Below, in pieces: positions 12,285 through 23,900 of a DNA stretch of 64,000 bases. Position 1 is the first letter of the stretch, and the number at the start of each line of letters is the position of its first letter. Both the position numbers and the translations under genes were made by a program. This stretch comes from Micrasema longulum (Eukaryota; Arthropoda; Insecta; Trichoptera; Brachycentridae). The notes beneath the pieces are model-generated. The model saw only the letters and a program-made list of their open reading frames with translations. It had not been told where the DNA came from and did no database searches. The stretch lies in NCBI GenBank assembly GCA_022494885.1, contig JAGVSM010003551.1, forward strand, positions 62,001-126,000, in the 5' to 3' direction.

Positions 12285-12400
12285 AAATCAAACCTCCATC
12301 TTGCTGTAATATGTTTATCTTAACAACTCCCTTAGGAGTAAAATCCAGTTTTTACCTGCAACATTAAGACAAACTATTTGGAACTAACACTGTATTCCTC
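12285..12400 (+). repeat. Foldback family A, solo middle module
   Basis: Contains aacaactcccttaggagtaa followed by aatccagttt and a degenerate acattaagacaaac. No arm is attached on the 3' side. Confidence 0.55.
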
Positions 12401-12859
12401 TACTGTAATACTGGGAAATTAGAAAAAGGTGATTGTGCTGACCATGTGTATTTGATTGATCACAAACTGACAATACTGCAGTGAGGGGTACAATGAAAGT
12501 TTTAAAGTTTATTTGTTTTGTTATTTTCGCGGTTTGATTGTAAAGAAATATTAAATTTTCGCTTAATTAGTTTGAAAAAAAAAATTGATATTGATATGCG
12601 AAACTGAAGAAAGACTCAAGTCTTTATGAACAGTTTCGGGAAAGGGGTGGATGCTTTCATTGTAAGACAAACTCAAAATGTTGTTGACAGAACAGTTGAT
12701 TTAAAACATATCTGATTTAGAGAAAAACCATATATAATAAAGACGGTACTGTTTTTGTTGGAACATAATACATCCAAAATTGTCATTTTTCGTAACATAG
12801 AAGGAAAAACATGCTTTATTAAACTAACTTGTATAAGAAAAATACAAATTAATATTTTT
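12401..12859. other. AT-rich sequence, nothing recognised
   Basis: No feature seen. Confidence 0.35.
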
Positions 12860-13195
12860 TTTCAGCGTTGCCTAGTAGGTGAAATAGTTTACCGCGACGA
12901 ATCTCAACCATATAATAAAGGTTTAAGCTCTTTTAATTCGCAGAAATCAACAGGTGCAAGAGTTGAAGAAATGTGGATGTTTCAATATGAGCAGAATGGT
13001 GAATGTTTTACAGTGTGTAAAATGGCCACCTAAGCAAGCAAATGACAGATTATAAGCCCTGTAAATGCCTAGACTTCTGTATTCCCTTCTCAAAAATGTT
13101 TTTCCTATCTATTGCAACAAATTGAGATCTTAACAACTCCCAAGGGAAGGAATTCAGCCTTTCATTTTGACACACTCAAAGTATTGTTGAAAATA
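12860..13195 (-). repeat. Foldback family A, minus arm plus middle module
   Basis: Minus-orientation arm (aaaggtttaagctctttta, agcagaatggtgaatg, cagtgtgtaaaatggccacc, cctagacttctgtattccct) ending at tctattgcaaca. The middle module (aacaactcccaagggaagga, aattcagcc) follows. Confidence 0.85.
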
Positions 13196-13974
13196 AATTT
13201 CATTTTCAATCCGCATTAGTTACAACAAGCCTATGTTTTAAGAATTAAAAATTCCTTATTATCTTATAAAAAATACCGCTCAAAGTTGTATATTTATAGT
13301 AAATTGAAACACCTGACGTGTTAAATATTTTTTTAGCTCAATTATACAATAATAATTTAGAAAAACGAATGCACAAACCTTTAGAAAAAACCCTGAAAAA
13401 AAAACTTAAGAAATTGATAGAACTTCCATCGGTACTTTTTAATACCTTATTTACTTCTCTTGCTCTAATGGGTACACTATTTACGACATATTTCAAGTCA
13501 TAAGTCTAGTTAAGTCACTAGCACGACTTTTGATGATTTAGTCTGCCGAATCAGTAAACAAGGAAACCGTGAGTAAACAATAAGTTTAAATGCCAAGAAA
13601 CTCTAGGTAACTGGAGGCAAACGTTTAGCCAAACTTTGTCTCAGCTTGGGACAAACATTCGGATATTACGAACACTATTTGGATTGCCAAACAGAAATAT
13701 TTAATAAAACTGTATGAAGGTGAAGATATGTGATTCATTTTGAGTAATTAAATATCACAAACACTTGTTTATTTAATTATTTGTTAATTTGTTATTAAAG
13801 TTATAACCAATGTTTTTTAATATGTTTTATATGTGAAGCGATTATTGATACCTAGAATACCTTTGTGTAGGTATACTTAACTAATGAATTATTTCCTATT
13901 TTATTTTTGTTTTGATTATTGATACATATGGATGTGACATTTAGTAATAACTGAAAAAAAAATGAGTTCATGAC
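13196..13974. other. AT-rich sequence, nothing recognised
   Basis: No exon or shared repeat recognised. Confidence 0.35.
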
Positions 13975-14035
13975 TAAAGTATTTCTTAATAAAGAAGCTT
14001 GCGTAGCTTTGAACCCGGTCAAACTTTTATTGACA
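13975..14035 (+). ncRNA. Hammerhead-like motif relic
   Basis: A 5-bp stem-II-like pair (agaagct ... agctt, loop tgcgt) is followed by GAACCCGGTC. It matches the motif at 2950-2985 in stem II and in the CCGGT downstream box. The CUGANGA box is lost (cttaataaag), so it is a relic. Confidence 0.35.
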
Positions 14036-14779
14036 ATTCAACTCCATAAATTTAAAAAAATACCTACTTGTTTATTTTTATTACCTTATACTTTTTAAAA
14101 ATATTTGTTACTATTATATCTAATTGCATTGTAGTTTTGGCAAATACGCATTTTATATTTACAAATTTTTATTTCTTCTTTTTTCGCGATAATATATGCA
14201 TGCTTGTTTATTAATTTAACTTAAATTTGTCTTTCTTGCTTACCGTAACAGTTTATTGACTTTTTTTGCTTTACAGAATTCATTTCATAAGCTTATATCT
14301 TTGCATTTTTCGTTTATATGCTTAGTGTTTAACCGCTGTCTAAAATTTCTGAGCCATGATGATTGTTTCCGCCCGCTGAAATTATTTTTTCACCATTTGA
14401 CCATATTTTTTTATTTCAAGGTTTTGGTTTAAATATGGAACTTATTTGTAATCAGCTCTGATACAGATATTTTATTGTCAGCATTTAAACGATAAAAAAA
14501 GGTAAATAATGTTAGTTAATCAGATCGATTGATTATTTACTAAGCTATTAAACATTTTAATTTAGGATAACACTCATTTAAAAAAAAATGCTTATTCCAA
14601 AACCGTTCGAAGAGCTTTAACAAGTCAAAAATATACAAAATATTATCAGCTAGCCAGTTTTGAGTTATAAAAGAAATACGTAGACTTCTGTATCTTTATA
14701 TGTAATCAATGTAATAATGAATCATTGAATTTTTGACGAATCTGTATGTAATTGACTAGTATTTTTACTTTGTTCCCAG
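14036..14779 (+). other. Intron sequence 5' of dpr exon a
   Basis: AT-rich, ending in a polypyrimidine stretch and cccag acceptor. Because the first visible exon starts in phase 1 and has no Met or signal peptide, this must be intronic. Confidence 0.6.
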
Positions 14780-14976
14780 GTCGTCTTTTGGTGCAAGCTG
14801 GTGTTCATAGCAAGGGATCGAGTAACCACAATTCTCTTTCCAGTGGAGGAACTGCAACTTCCCCTCCTTTGAATCTAAACCAGCCACATTTCCACGCTGT
14901 GCCAAAGAATGTTACAGCACTTGTTGGGAAATCAGCGTACCTTACGTGTAAAGTAAAAAATCTTGGTAACAAAAGC
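14780..14976 (+). CDS. dpr: dpr exon a (linker and first half of Ig1)
   Basis: The acceptor is tgttcccag before 14780 and the donor is gtaagt from 14977. The exon starts in phase 1 (two bases complete a Gly codon) and ends on a codon boundary. It encodes the linker and PHFHAVPKNVTALVG through the first Ig1 cysteine (YLTCKVKNLGNKS). The open frame reads on through the donor to 15087 but loses all Ig character. Confidence 0.9.
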
Positions 14977-17900
14977 GTAAGTTCATTTAAATACATGGTT
15001 ATGTGTGATTTCAATCCTTCTGTAAATGTCCCTACCCGTGAAGTGAGAGCGTCAAAATCTGTCTGCATTGGTCATGTATTTGCTTAATCTAAAAACAATC
15101 TCAAAACGAATGTTTACCAATGCGACATTACCGATCATCATGCAACTGTCACATATTTACCCCTTAAAAAACGGATACAAAATCCTAATCAACTCTTAAA
15201 TAAAAAAACGGTAGGTCATAAAACTATTCATAGTCTAATATCATAAGAAAATTTGACTTCAACCGTGGAAAATGAAAACGCAAAATCCTTATATTGTATC
15301 GTTGTATCCAAACCTAACACAGACCTCATGGTCTCATGAAGTTGAAGGGGTACATTATTTTACTGTAATAAGTACCTTTGTTCATATAAAAAGTTAACTA
15401 AAAAGTACAAAAAATACATAAATGCGTAATAATATATTGAAATATTCCTAACAAGGTTTTTAACGCCTTTTAAAGTTGCAATATTACACGCTATGTACAT
15501 TAGTCACTTAAACCAGCCGATGACACATCATTTAACCTTGTAAATGCCAGAATTTCTATAATTTCCTTCTGAAGAAAATTGTTTGTTTATCCGTTGCAAT
15601 ATGCTGATCTTTAAAATATTGTTTAAAAAAAATAATGAGACCATTTTCGATTTATTTAACGTAAAAAACCGTAAAAATTGATTGAATATACAAGTCAATA
15701 TTTTATGTAGTTAACACTTAAAAGATACCAAAAATATATATAAAACTGTAAATTTGTTTATTTTGGTTTTTTAAAAAAAATATATATTATTTTGAAGAGT
15801 GACTTTTATGAATTAATAAATGGTACCTAAAAAACTATAATTAAATGAAAATGTAATTGTCGATTTGTAAAATTATTCAATAAAATCTACTTTACTTATC
15901 CTAACGTTTGGCAATTTCTTAGAAATATTGTAAACCAAAGTATGTCTCTATTCAGAAAAAAATATCAAATTTACAGAGTTTAAAAAAAATAAATCACGAT
16001 TGATATATTAATAGATTCCGCTAGACTGTATTTTAAACAATTTATAAAGAAAAAAAAATGTTTTTCAGATAATAACTTGAACTTTACTCTTATTTATAAA
16101 AGATGACAAAATACTACGTAAAGACTATAGAAAAACATCCTAAGTGTATTCATGAATTTAAAAAAAATATTAGGTGTGTCACGCTCCATACAAAAAAATA
16201 GACCTTTTATTGTTTTTGGTGTGAAAGGTCCGGTCCCATAAGTTATATCCCATAGCTTATGGCAATATAAAAATAAAATCATTTTTTTTTAAATCATCTT
16301 TAAAATGCATTGAAAATTCGAAAATTAGGAAATTTATTGCTCTGAAAGTAAAAAAAAAACGAAAAAAACAAGTTTTTTTTATTCAAAACATAAAACATGA
16401 ATAATTATTTGAGTCATTAAAAAATAAAAATATTTTTTTTACAGATTAAACGAAAATATAACATTCCAAATAACAATAATACGAAATTTTGCGTGCGTTT
16501 TTAAGGTGGTTTTTAGACTTTGGATAATCAAATGAAATATACGGATTTTATATGTATAAAAAAATAAGCAAACAAACTTAATTTTAAAAAAATTTAGAAT
16601 TAAACGTCAGCATAATTTTTTTCGAATTTTGACCGCATAAATTTTTGAAAAAAAAATAGTGCACATACTTTTTTTTATGAAATCATCATAAAAAAGTACA
16701 AACGCTTTCTTACAACAAAAAATTCAGTTAACGGTTTTAAATACTTAGGTTGACGTTATAATATATTAAGCTTATATTTTTGGTTGGTGAACACTAGTTA
16801 CCCAAGTAATCACTTTAACCTACCAGCGAAATGTTTGGGATATACGCATTTTAAATGCTTAGAATTTGATTTATATTTATTTTTCAATATTATTTAAAAA
16901 ATCATTCAATTAAAAGGTATTTTTTTAAATACCAACTTACACTTAAAAACTTTTCTAATGGACTATCAATGGATATGTTAATTGTTTCACAAAGCCTATC
17001 ATAGTTCCAATGCTTTATTTAGGTTATAAGATTAAAAAAACATATTTTCTTCAGTTTATTACAACTTTATAGTGTTCGTTTCACAGGTATCCTGGATAAG
17101 GCATAGAGACCTACATATCCTGACAGTAGGCAGTTATACCTATACCTCAGACCAGCGCTTTCAGGCAACGCACCACAAAGAATTGGCAGAATGGACCCTG
17201 CAGATAAAATGGGCTCAGCAAAGAGACGCTGGCATGTATGAGTGTCAAATTTCAACACAACCCGTAAAAAGTTTTTTCGTCAACTTAAATGTAGTTGGTA
17301 AGATGTATTATATATTAAAATCAGATATTTACAACTGTGATAAAACAAATATTTTATTTTATTTTAAACACGCGAGTTCTTTGATTCTGGAATTTTTTTA
17401 CAATAGTTAAGCACATGTTCAACAACAAAAAGTTAATTTAAGTGATTTTAACAATGTCTGTTTTTATTAAGCAAAAAACTTTTATTTCGTTTTGTTTGCG
17501 GAATGAAATTCCTGCAGCAGAAACGTTGAAAATGTTGCAAAAGACTTTCGGTGACCAGATTACGAGAAAAAAATATGTTTACAAGTAAAACCCATAAACA
17601 ATTAAAGAAAGCAGAGAAAGCGTTGAAAACAAAAATCGCCTCGGACAAAAATCTTAGATTTGGTGCTCAAAAATTGTTGATGGCCAAACTATAAACAAAA
17701 AATATTATTTGAGTGCAAAGCAATGTTTACGTAAAGCTATTTGCAAAAAGAGACCCGAACTATGGGTAGACAGTCCTTGATTTTTGAACCACAATAATAC
17801 ACCATATCACACTGCATTCCTTGGAGACCATTTTGCCAAAAATTCAACTCATATCGTTTCACAACCATTGTATTCACCTGATTTAGCACCGTATTATTTT

Positions 17901-20900
17901 TGGCTATTCTCTTTATTCTTTTTTATTATTATTATTATTTTTTATTTTTTTTGCACCACAACAGGCCAGGAGGCCTAATAACAGTGTTGAATTACATCAC
18001 GGAACACCGTGGCTTGAGAAAAATCACATTTTAATTTTTGTGTTCTCACCGGGAATTGAATCCGGAACCTTTCGTGTGTGAGTCAAGCGTCTTGACCACA
18101 AAACCGCCTCAGTTTAAGAAACCGCTCCGGGGACACCGTTTTGACATAATTGAAGAGATAAAATCCGAATCGCTACGCGCTTTAAACGCTATTCCGAAAA
18201 TCTACTTTAACAATTATTGTTTCGGGAAATAGAAAAAAAAACTTTGGCATAAGTGTATTGTATCGGGAGGGGGGGTACTTTGAAAGCGATAAAATAGATT
18301 TTGAAGAATAAATAAAGATTTTCAAAGTAATAAATAATTTCACCGTATTTTTTATCACAGTGTTATATGGCGGGCAAGAACAAATAAAGTTATTGTGAAA
18401 ATAAAAAACAAGTGACATTGACTCAAAAAATTCAATATTTTATACCTAAGAATTATTGATTTAACTCCTAAATAAAGTTATACTGGCATGACAATTTAAA
18501 GAATGCATTTTTAGGGAATAACATAATAAATATATGTTATGCAAAACAAACAATACATAAATGGATATTTTGAAAGGACACATAAGAAAACAACGCATTT
18601 AAAAAAGCGATCTTGGGTTTTAAAAAATAACTAAAGTCAACTTTTAAACGCATCAATACCCTAAAAAAAAACTCACCAAAATACGTCAAAAACCAGCTTA
18701 AAAAATATCGAAGTCTAAAATTGTTTACAAAATTCGACTTTTTATCGTGTTTATTTGTCCTTTATTTAAAAAAACTTATATTTCGTGAAAATGAATTTTG
18801 AAAGAAGATTATAAACTATTTATAGATCAAAAATGAGATTACCTTCAAGCTTAGTTGTAAGATGTAATTAAAAAAGAAATTGTTCACGCAATTTGACGTG
18901 AATCACAAAAAGCTCTCCATGAATTAATTTAAGCGAAAGTTGAGTTTTTAATAAACCGTCCTCAATTTAAACGTCTTTTCCTAACCTACATAATAATATC
19001 TAATTGCTTTTTTCCTCCCTTGTATTAATTTATGATGTATTTTTTACAGTTCCCACTGCCAAGATTATTGGAGGCCCAGATCTTCACGTGGACCTTGGAA
19101 GTACTATAAATCTGACGTGCAGCATCAAATTTAGTCCAGAACCACCTGCGTACATTTTTTGGTATCACCAAGATGAGGTATTTCACTATCATTGTTAGTT
19201 TTATTTTTATCTAGGAAACTATTTGTTTTTTTTTAATAATTTGTGACCTTTTTCTCTACATAAGTCACTTGCAACATTTTGCCACTGTTCGCCCAATAGT
19301 CCATGGGGCACAACATCAGAACACTGTATGCAGTGTTTCTTGATCACCCGTTACTAATCTGTCATTCACTTCAGTTACCAGTTCAAGGAGAGTGAAATAT
19401 TGTACTGTCTACGTCCAAGCGAATAAAGAAAGTAGTTTTGTTAATGAAACAAATCATGTCAAAATACATCACAAATATTTCAAAAGAAAGTAGAAAACAA
19501 AATTTTTCGCTAAACACAACCCACTTTTGTATGAAAATCTCTCTTGAATTGACTTAATCACAAACTGAAAAGGATACATAATATATCGATAATATTTTAA
19601 AAGTTAATTTTATGTGGAAATTTTCAATAATACCACGCCACAAAAAAAACAAAAAGTTATTCCACCGCATTGCGTTCCACACGGAAACACAATGATAATG
19701 AAGGTCTAAATACCATCTGAGATGGGTACGATATAAATCATCTTTAAACTTTGATTGAGTTATAAGAGTAATCACAAACTTTTAATTAGTAGCCGGGCTT
19801 GTAATAAGCAACACGATAACATCTAAACGCTGTTGAGCAATATTGTTCTAACCTCTAATTAAGCCATAGAGCTGAAAACTCCGAAAATATTCTTATGTGT
19901 AAGTTTTGTACGACAAAAACAAAATTTCAAATGTGTTCGTTCCTATTTTAATCTGACATGCGTATTCAAAAAAACTACAAAATTAAAAATAATAAATATA
20001 AGAACAATGTTTGTGATCAGTTTAATAAATTATTTTCAATGATGTTTATTGATTTCCATAGTTCAAATATTAAAAAAAAGTTATTTTGTGGTAAGGATTG
20101 AGTTTGACTTTGATTTTGATTTTGAAGTTAAAGTTATTTTTATTCTTATTTTGTTACAATATTTGGGTTTGTCCAAATGTTCATGGACAAAAGACTGGAT
20201 TTCCAGCCAATGACAGGTCATAAGCCTAGACTTCCATATTCCCTTATTTAAGGTTTTTTCCATCCCTGTTGTAATTTGATAATTTATTTTGTAACTTTTA
20301 AAATGTTACGAAATCAAAAACGTCTTGCTAGAATGAACCTTTCCCAAACTTCAAGGTGTAGATTCTGCAGTGCAGATGAGGAAACACCTACGAGTGTACA
20401 CATTCTATGTGAATTTGATGCTTTACATCACAAAAGGAGCCTCATCCTCGGAGGACTACTGCTTAACCCTGAGGATGTTAAAGAACTCACCTCCTACCTA
20501 GTGGCCCGATAATTTACGGATCCGGGCTTGGAGGGGAGATTAAGCAAAGTGTAAACTTTCGCTTTTCACACAGTAGCCAGGCTCTTTATAAACCTGGATT
20601 TGGAGAGCGAGAACTATTCACGGGGACACGTCACAATAGATCTTCGCGGGTCGCAGTGACGTCAGGAGCTTGTATTGACCTCCATCACTAAGAATAAGAA
20701 TAAAAATATATATATTTTTAAAGTGTTTGGGTTCTTCTACATAACAGTAACTTTTAAAATACAAATTATCGTGGGGGTTATAAAGTGAAACTAATATTAA
20801 ATTTTTTCAAACTTTGCAAAATTCTCTGATCACTATTGCTACTACATAAAGATGTATACCGCCAGAGACAGAATATTTCAATATCATTGATGCATAAATC

Positions 20901-23900
20901 TGGAAATAAATCATCTGTTAGGACTCTTCTTCGGTACAGATTATTTTTTTTAGCATGCGTCGCACTCCGAGTATAAACACACGTTGGTACATGATTACAA
21001 CACCAGGTTTACTAGTATGGAAGGGCTAGCTGTTCCTAGATATTGCAATAAATATGGCAAAAGGACACTGCAATACAGTATACCTATAATATTAAACATG
21101 TTACCAAACAATATTAAAAATACTGAGTTAAATATAGGAGTGAGACGTTTACTCAAATTATGGTGAAAAGAAAAAAAAAATGTATGAGTGTAGTTTTTAA
21201 TTTTTGATAATGTAAAATGTAATGTTTTTCTTATAAAATTATTATTAATGTAGATTTAGTGTAAATAATCGATGCAATTTATAAGAACCTGCTGATGAGT
21301 TGCATGTAAGCAACTTAGCAGGACTTTAATTTAAGACTATTTTGTAAATATTTTTGAAAAATAAATTTAAAAAATATTATTGTCGATAATCAGCTGCGCT
21401 AAGAATACTAGAACAAAAATATAATGAAATACCAAATACATAATTAGTGCAATACTGTTTGGAGTATTTTAAAGTATAAAAGCAATTCTTATTATAAGAA
21501 TATTATTAAAATAAATACATTTATCTTGAAAACCAAACGGCCATTTTAATCAAAATGACCAGAATAAAGTTTTATTTCTAGTTTGCAAATCTTGGCCCAT
21601 TGAAATGAAATGTAGGTTTTTCCCTCTACATGCTTAGACATAACGGAAACGTTTTTACTTGGTAAGAACGACCAAAATCTTGCTTAGTTTATAATTGGTT
21701 TAAGAAGGCTTATTAAAATGTTAAATATTTCTAAGACGATTACCTAAAGAAAGATCCTTCAAAGTTTTCATCATTAAAGCAATAAAGGTTTTTCCAGCGC
21801 GATTTTCTACACCCCAAATGTTTATTCTTAAAAAGGATCTTTTTGAGTTTCCGGCGCTTCAAACGATTCTTGCTTAGTAAAGTAAAATATGCAATCAAAA
21901 TTAAAATTATACCTTTTTTTAAAAAGTATTTTAAATACACGTAAAAAAATTATATTTTGTATTATTTCAAAGTTACATTAACGATTTCCTATAAATAATG
22001 GAAAAAAAAAATATTTTTAACGTCAGCTTTGGTATTAAGTGTCTGTTGTCAATAACTAAAAATAATTTTCAAATTATTTTAAAACATTGTGAACAATTAT
22101 TGATGCGCTTTTTTTTAACGACTAAGAATTTAATTAATAAATGCTAAGTCAATTATCTTGACGTTTTACGAAGTCAGTGCCAAAAAAACAGTTTAAATAT
22201 ATTTTTTAAAGATACAGTTTACTGTTTTTCTTAGACTAATTAATTATTAATTTTATTGGGTAAACAAATATTGTGAACACAAATATTGACAATCTCTTTG
22301 TTTATTAGTGTAAGACACTCATGAACTCACAAAAAATACACTTAATACAATAACTACTATGTTTTACACGTTTATTCTGATCGATTTATGAAAATTAAAT
22401 CATCGTACCGCCTTATTTGACACAATATAAATTAATAAAAGGGAAAAATAATCACATGGTAAAGTTTCAAAGTATATGTATGTTACATTTATGTATTTAT
22501 TTATTTTTTATTATAAATCAGAAACACTTTGGTGGATTTTAATTATAGTTTAAATAAAAACACTTTGCTTTAATACACTTTTTAAATATTTTATAAGGGT
22601 TCGGTTTTAAAGCTACACAAGCTCCCTCATCTGTGTATATGTACTTATGATATGGACATTATCGTGAATGTAAATTTTCTGCAACAGATGGAAAAAACAA
22701 TTTTGCTGTGGGAATATGTAAATCTACGTATTTACATGGCTCGCGACCTGTCATCAGACTGTGTAACATTTACCAATCTGCCTATGTTTATACTTCCACA
22801 TTTCCTCAAGTCGTCTGTCTGTTGACTTTTGTGAAGCAAGAGCTTAAACCTGTATTGATGTTGGTGAGATTTGTCTGGCTGATTTATTTATTATTTTTAA
22901 TTGAATCGGCATTCACTTCGTAACACTTTATTATAAATTATTATGAAAATAAAACTTTGTTATCAGTGTTACACTGTGTGTGTAACACTGATAACAGTTT
23001 TATTTTCATAATAATTTATAATGATTTATTTATTGATTATTTTGTAATCCAGCCTGTGTAAAACCATTGAAATATACTAAAAATATCATTACATTTTATT
23101 AGTTTAAATGTCGACTAAATAATTCATCTAAACATGTGGAGGTTATAAATCATGTCTCTATGTCACCCAGTATTTTATTTTTGTGAAGATATCGCGTGAG
23201 CAAAGAGGGGGGGGGGGGTTGAAATTCGATCATTAGTACATATACTTCTAAAACTAATCCAAAAAAAAAATATTCTTTACTAAATAACACCTTGATAAGA
23301 AATCTTTGATAATACGCCGGAAGGTAATTACATAATTGATAAGTTACAAAAAACAAAATGTTTTTATTTATATTTTAAATTACAAAGCGGTTACATAATT
23401 GTACGCCTACAAGTAATTTAATTTATTTTTTTTATCAAAAATACTGTCGGTCTCGCGGTATAGTGGTCAGCATGTTTATCTACTATGCAAGAGGTCTCGG
23501 GTTTGATTCCCGAGATGGTTGGATGGATTATTTCATAGTTCTCGCACTGGCGCCTGAGACGTAATACTGATCACCATGCCTTAATGTAAACAAAAATATC
23601 TAGATATGCAGCGATTGGTGTATCAATACTGTGTCCTGTACACCATTAGGTGCGGAAAGGGAATGATGATGATAATATTGTATATTCTTAAGCAATTAAA
23701 ATACCACATGCAAACAAAATTGTTCACAGGTTATAAGCTATGATTCCATCCGCGGTGGGGTATCTGTAGTCACTGAAAAGGGCGAAGTTACAACCTCCCG
23801 ACTCCTAGTTCAGCACGCTGACCTCGCCGACTCGGGGAAATATTCTTGCAGTCCATCCAACGCAGATGTGGCCAGCGTGAGAGTGCATGTTCTCAATGGT

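Noticed and set aside
14805..15068. 87-codon minus-strand frame
   Set aside because: Shadow of dpr exon a on the opposite strand.
14752..15087. 111-codon continuous open frame as one exon
   Set aside because: The Ig homology stops exactly at the gtaagt donor at 14977 and resumes in phase at 17087, so the rest is intron read-through.
21291..21322. CTGATGAG followed by a stem, as in a hammerhead
   Set aside because: No GAAA box follows the stem; the sequence pairs into a simple two-stem hairpin in a LINE 3' UTR.
23206..23219. Poly-G run as a functional element
   Set aside because: A simple homopolymer of about ten G; nothing ties it to the dpr exon downstream.
23451..23525. tRNA gene candidate
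   Set aside because: T-arm and promoter boxes are good but acceptor and anticodon stems do not pair, and three related copies with a common body show it is a SINE.
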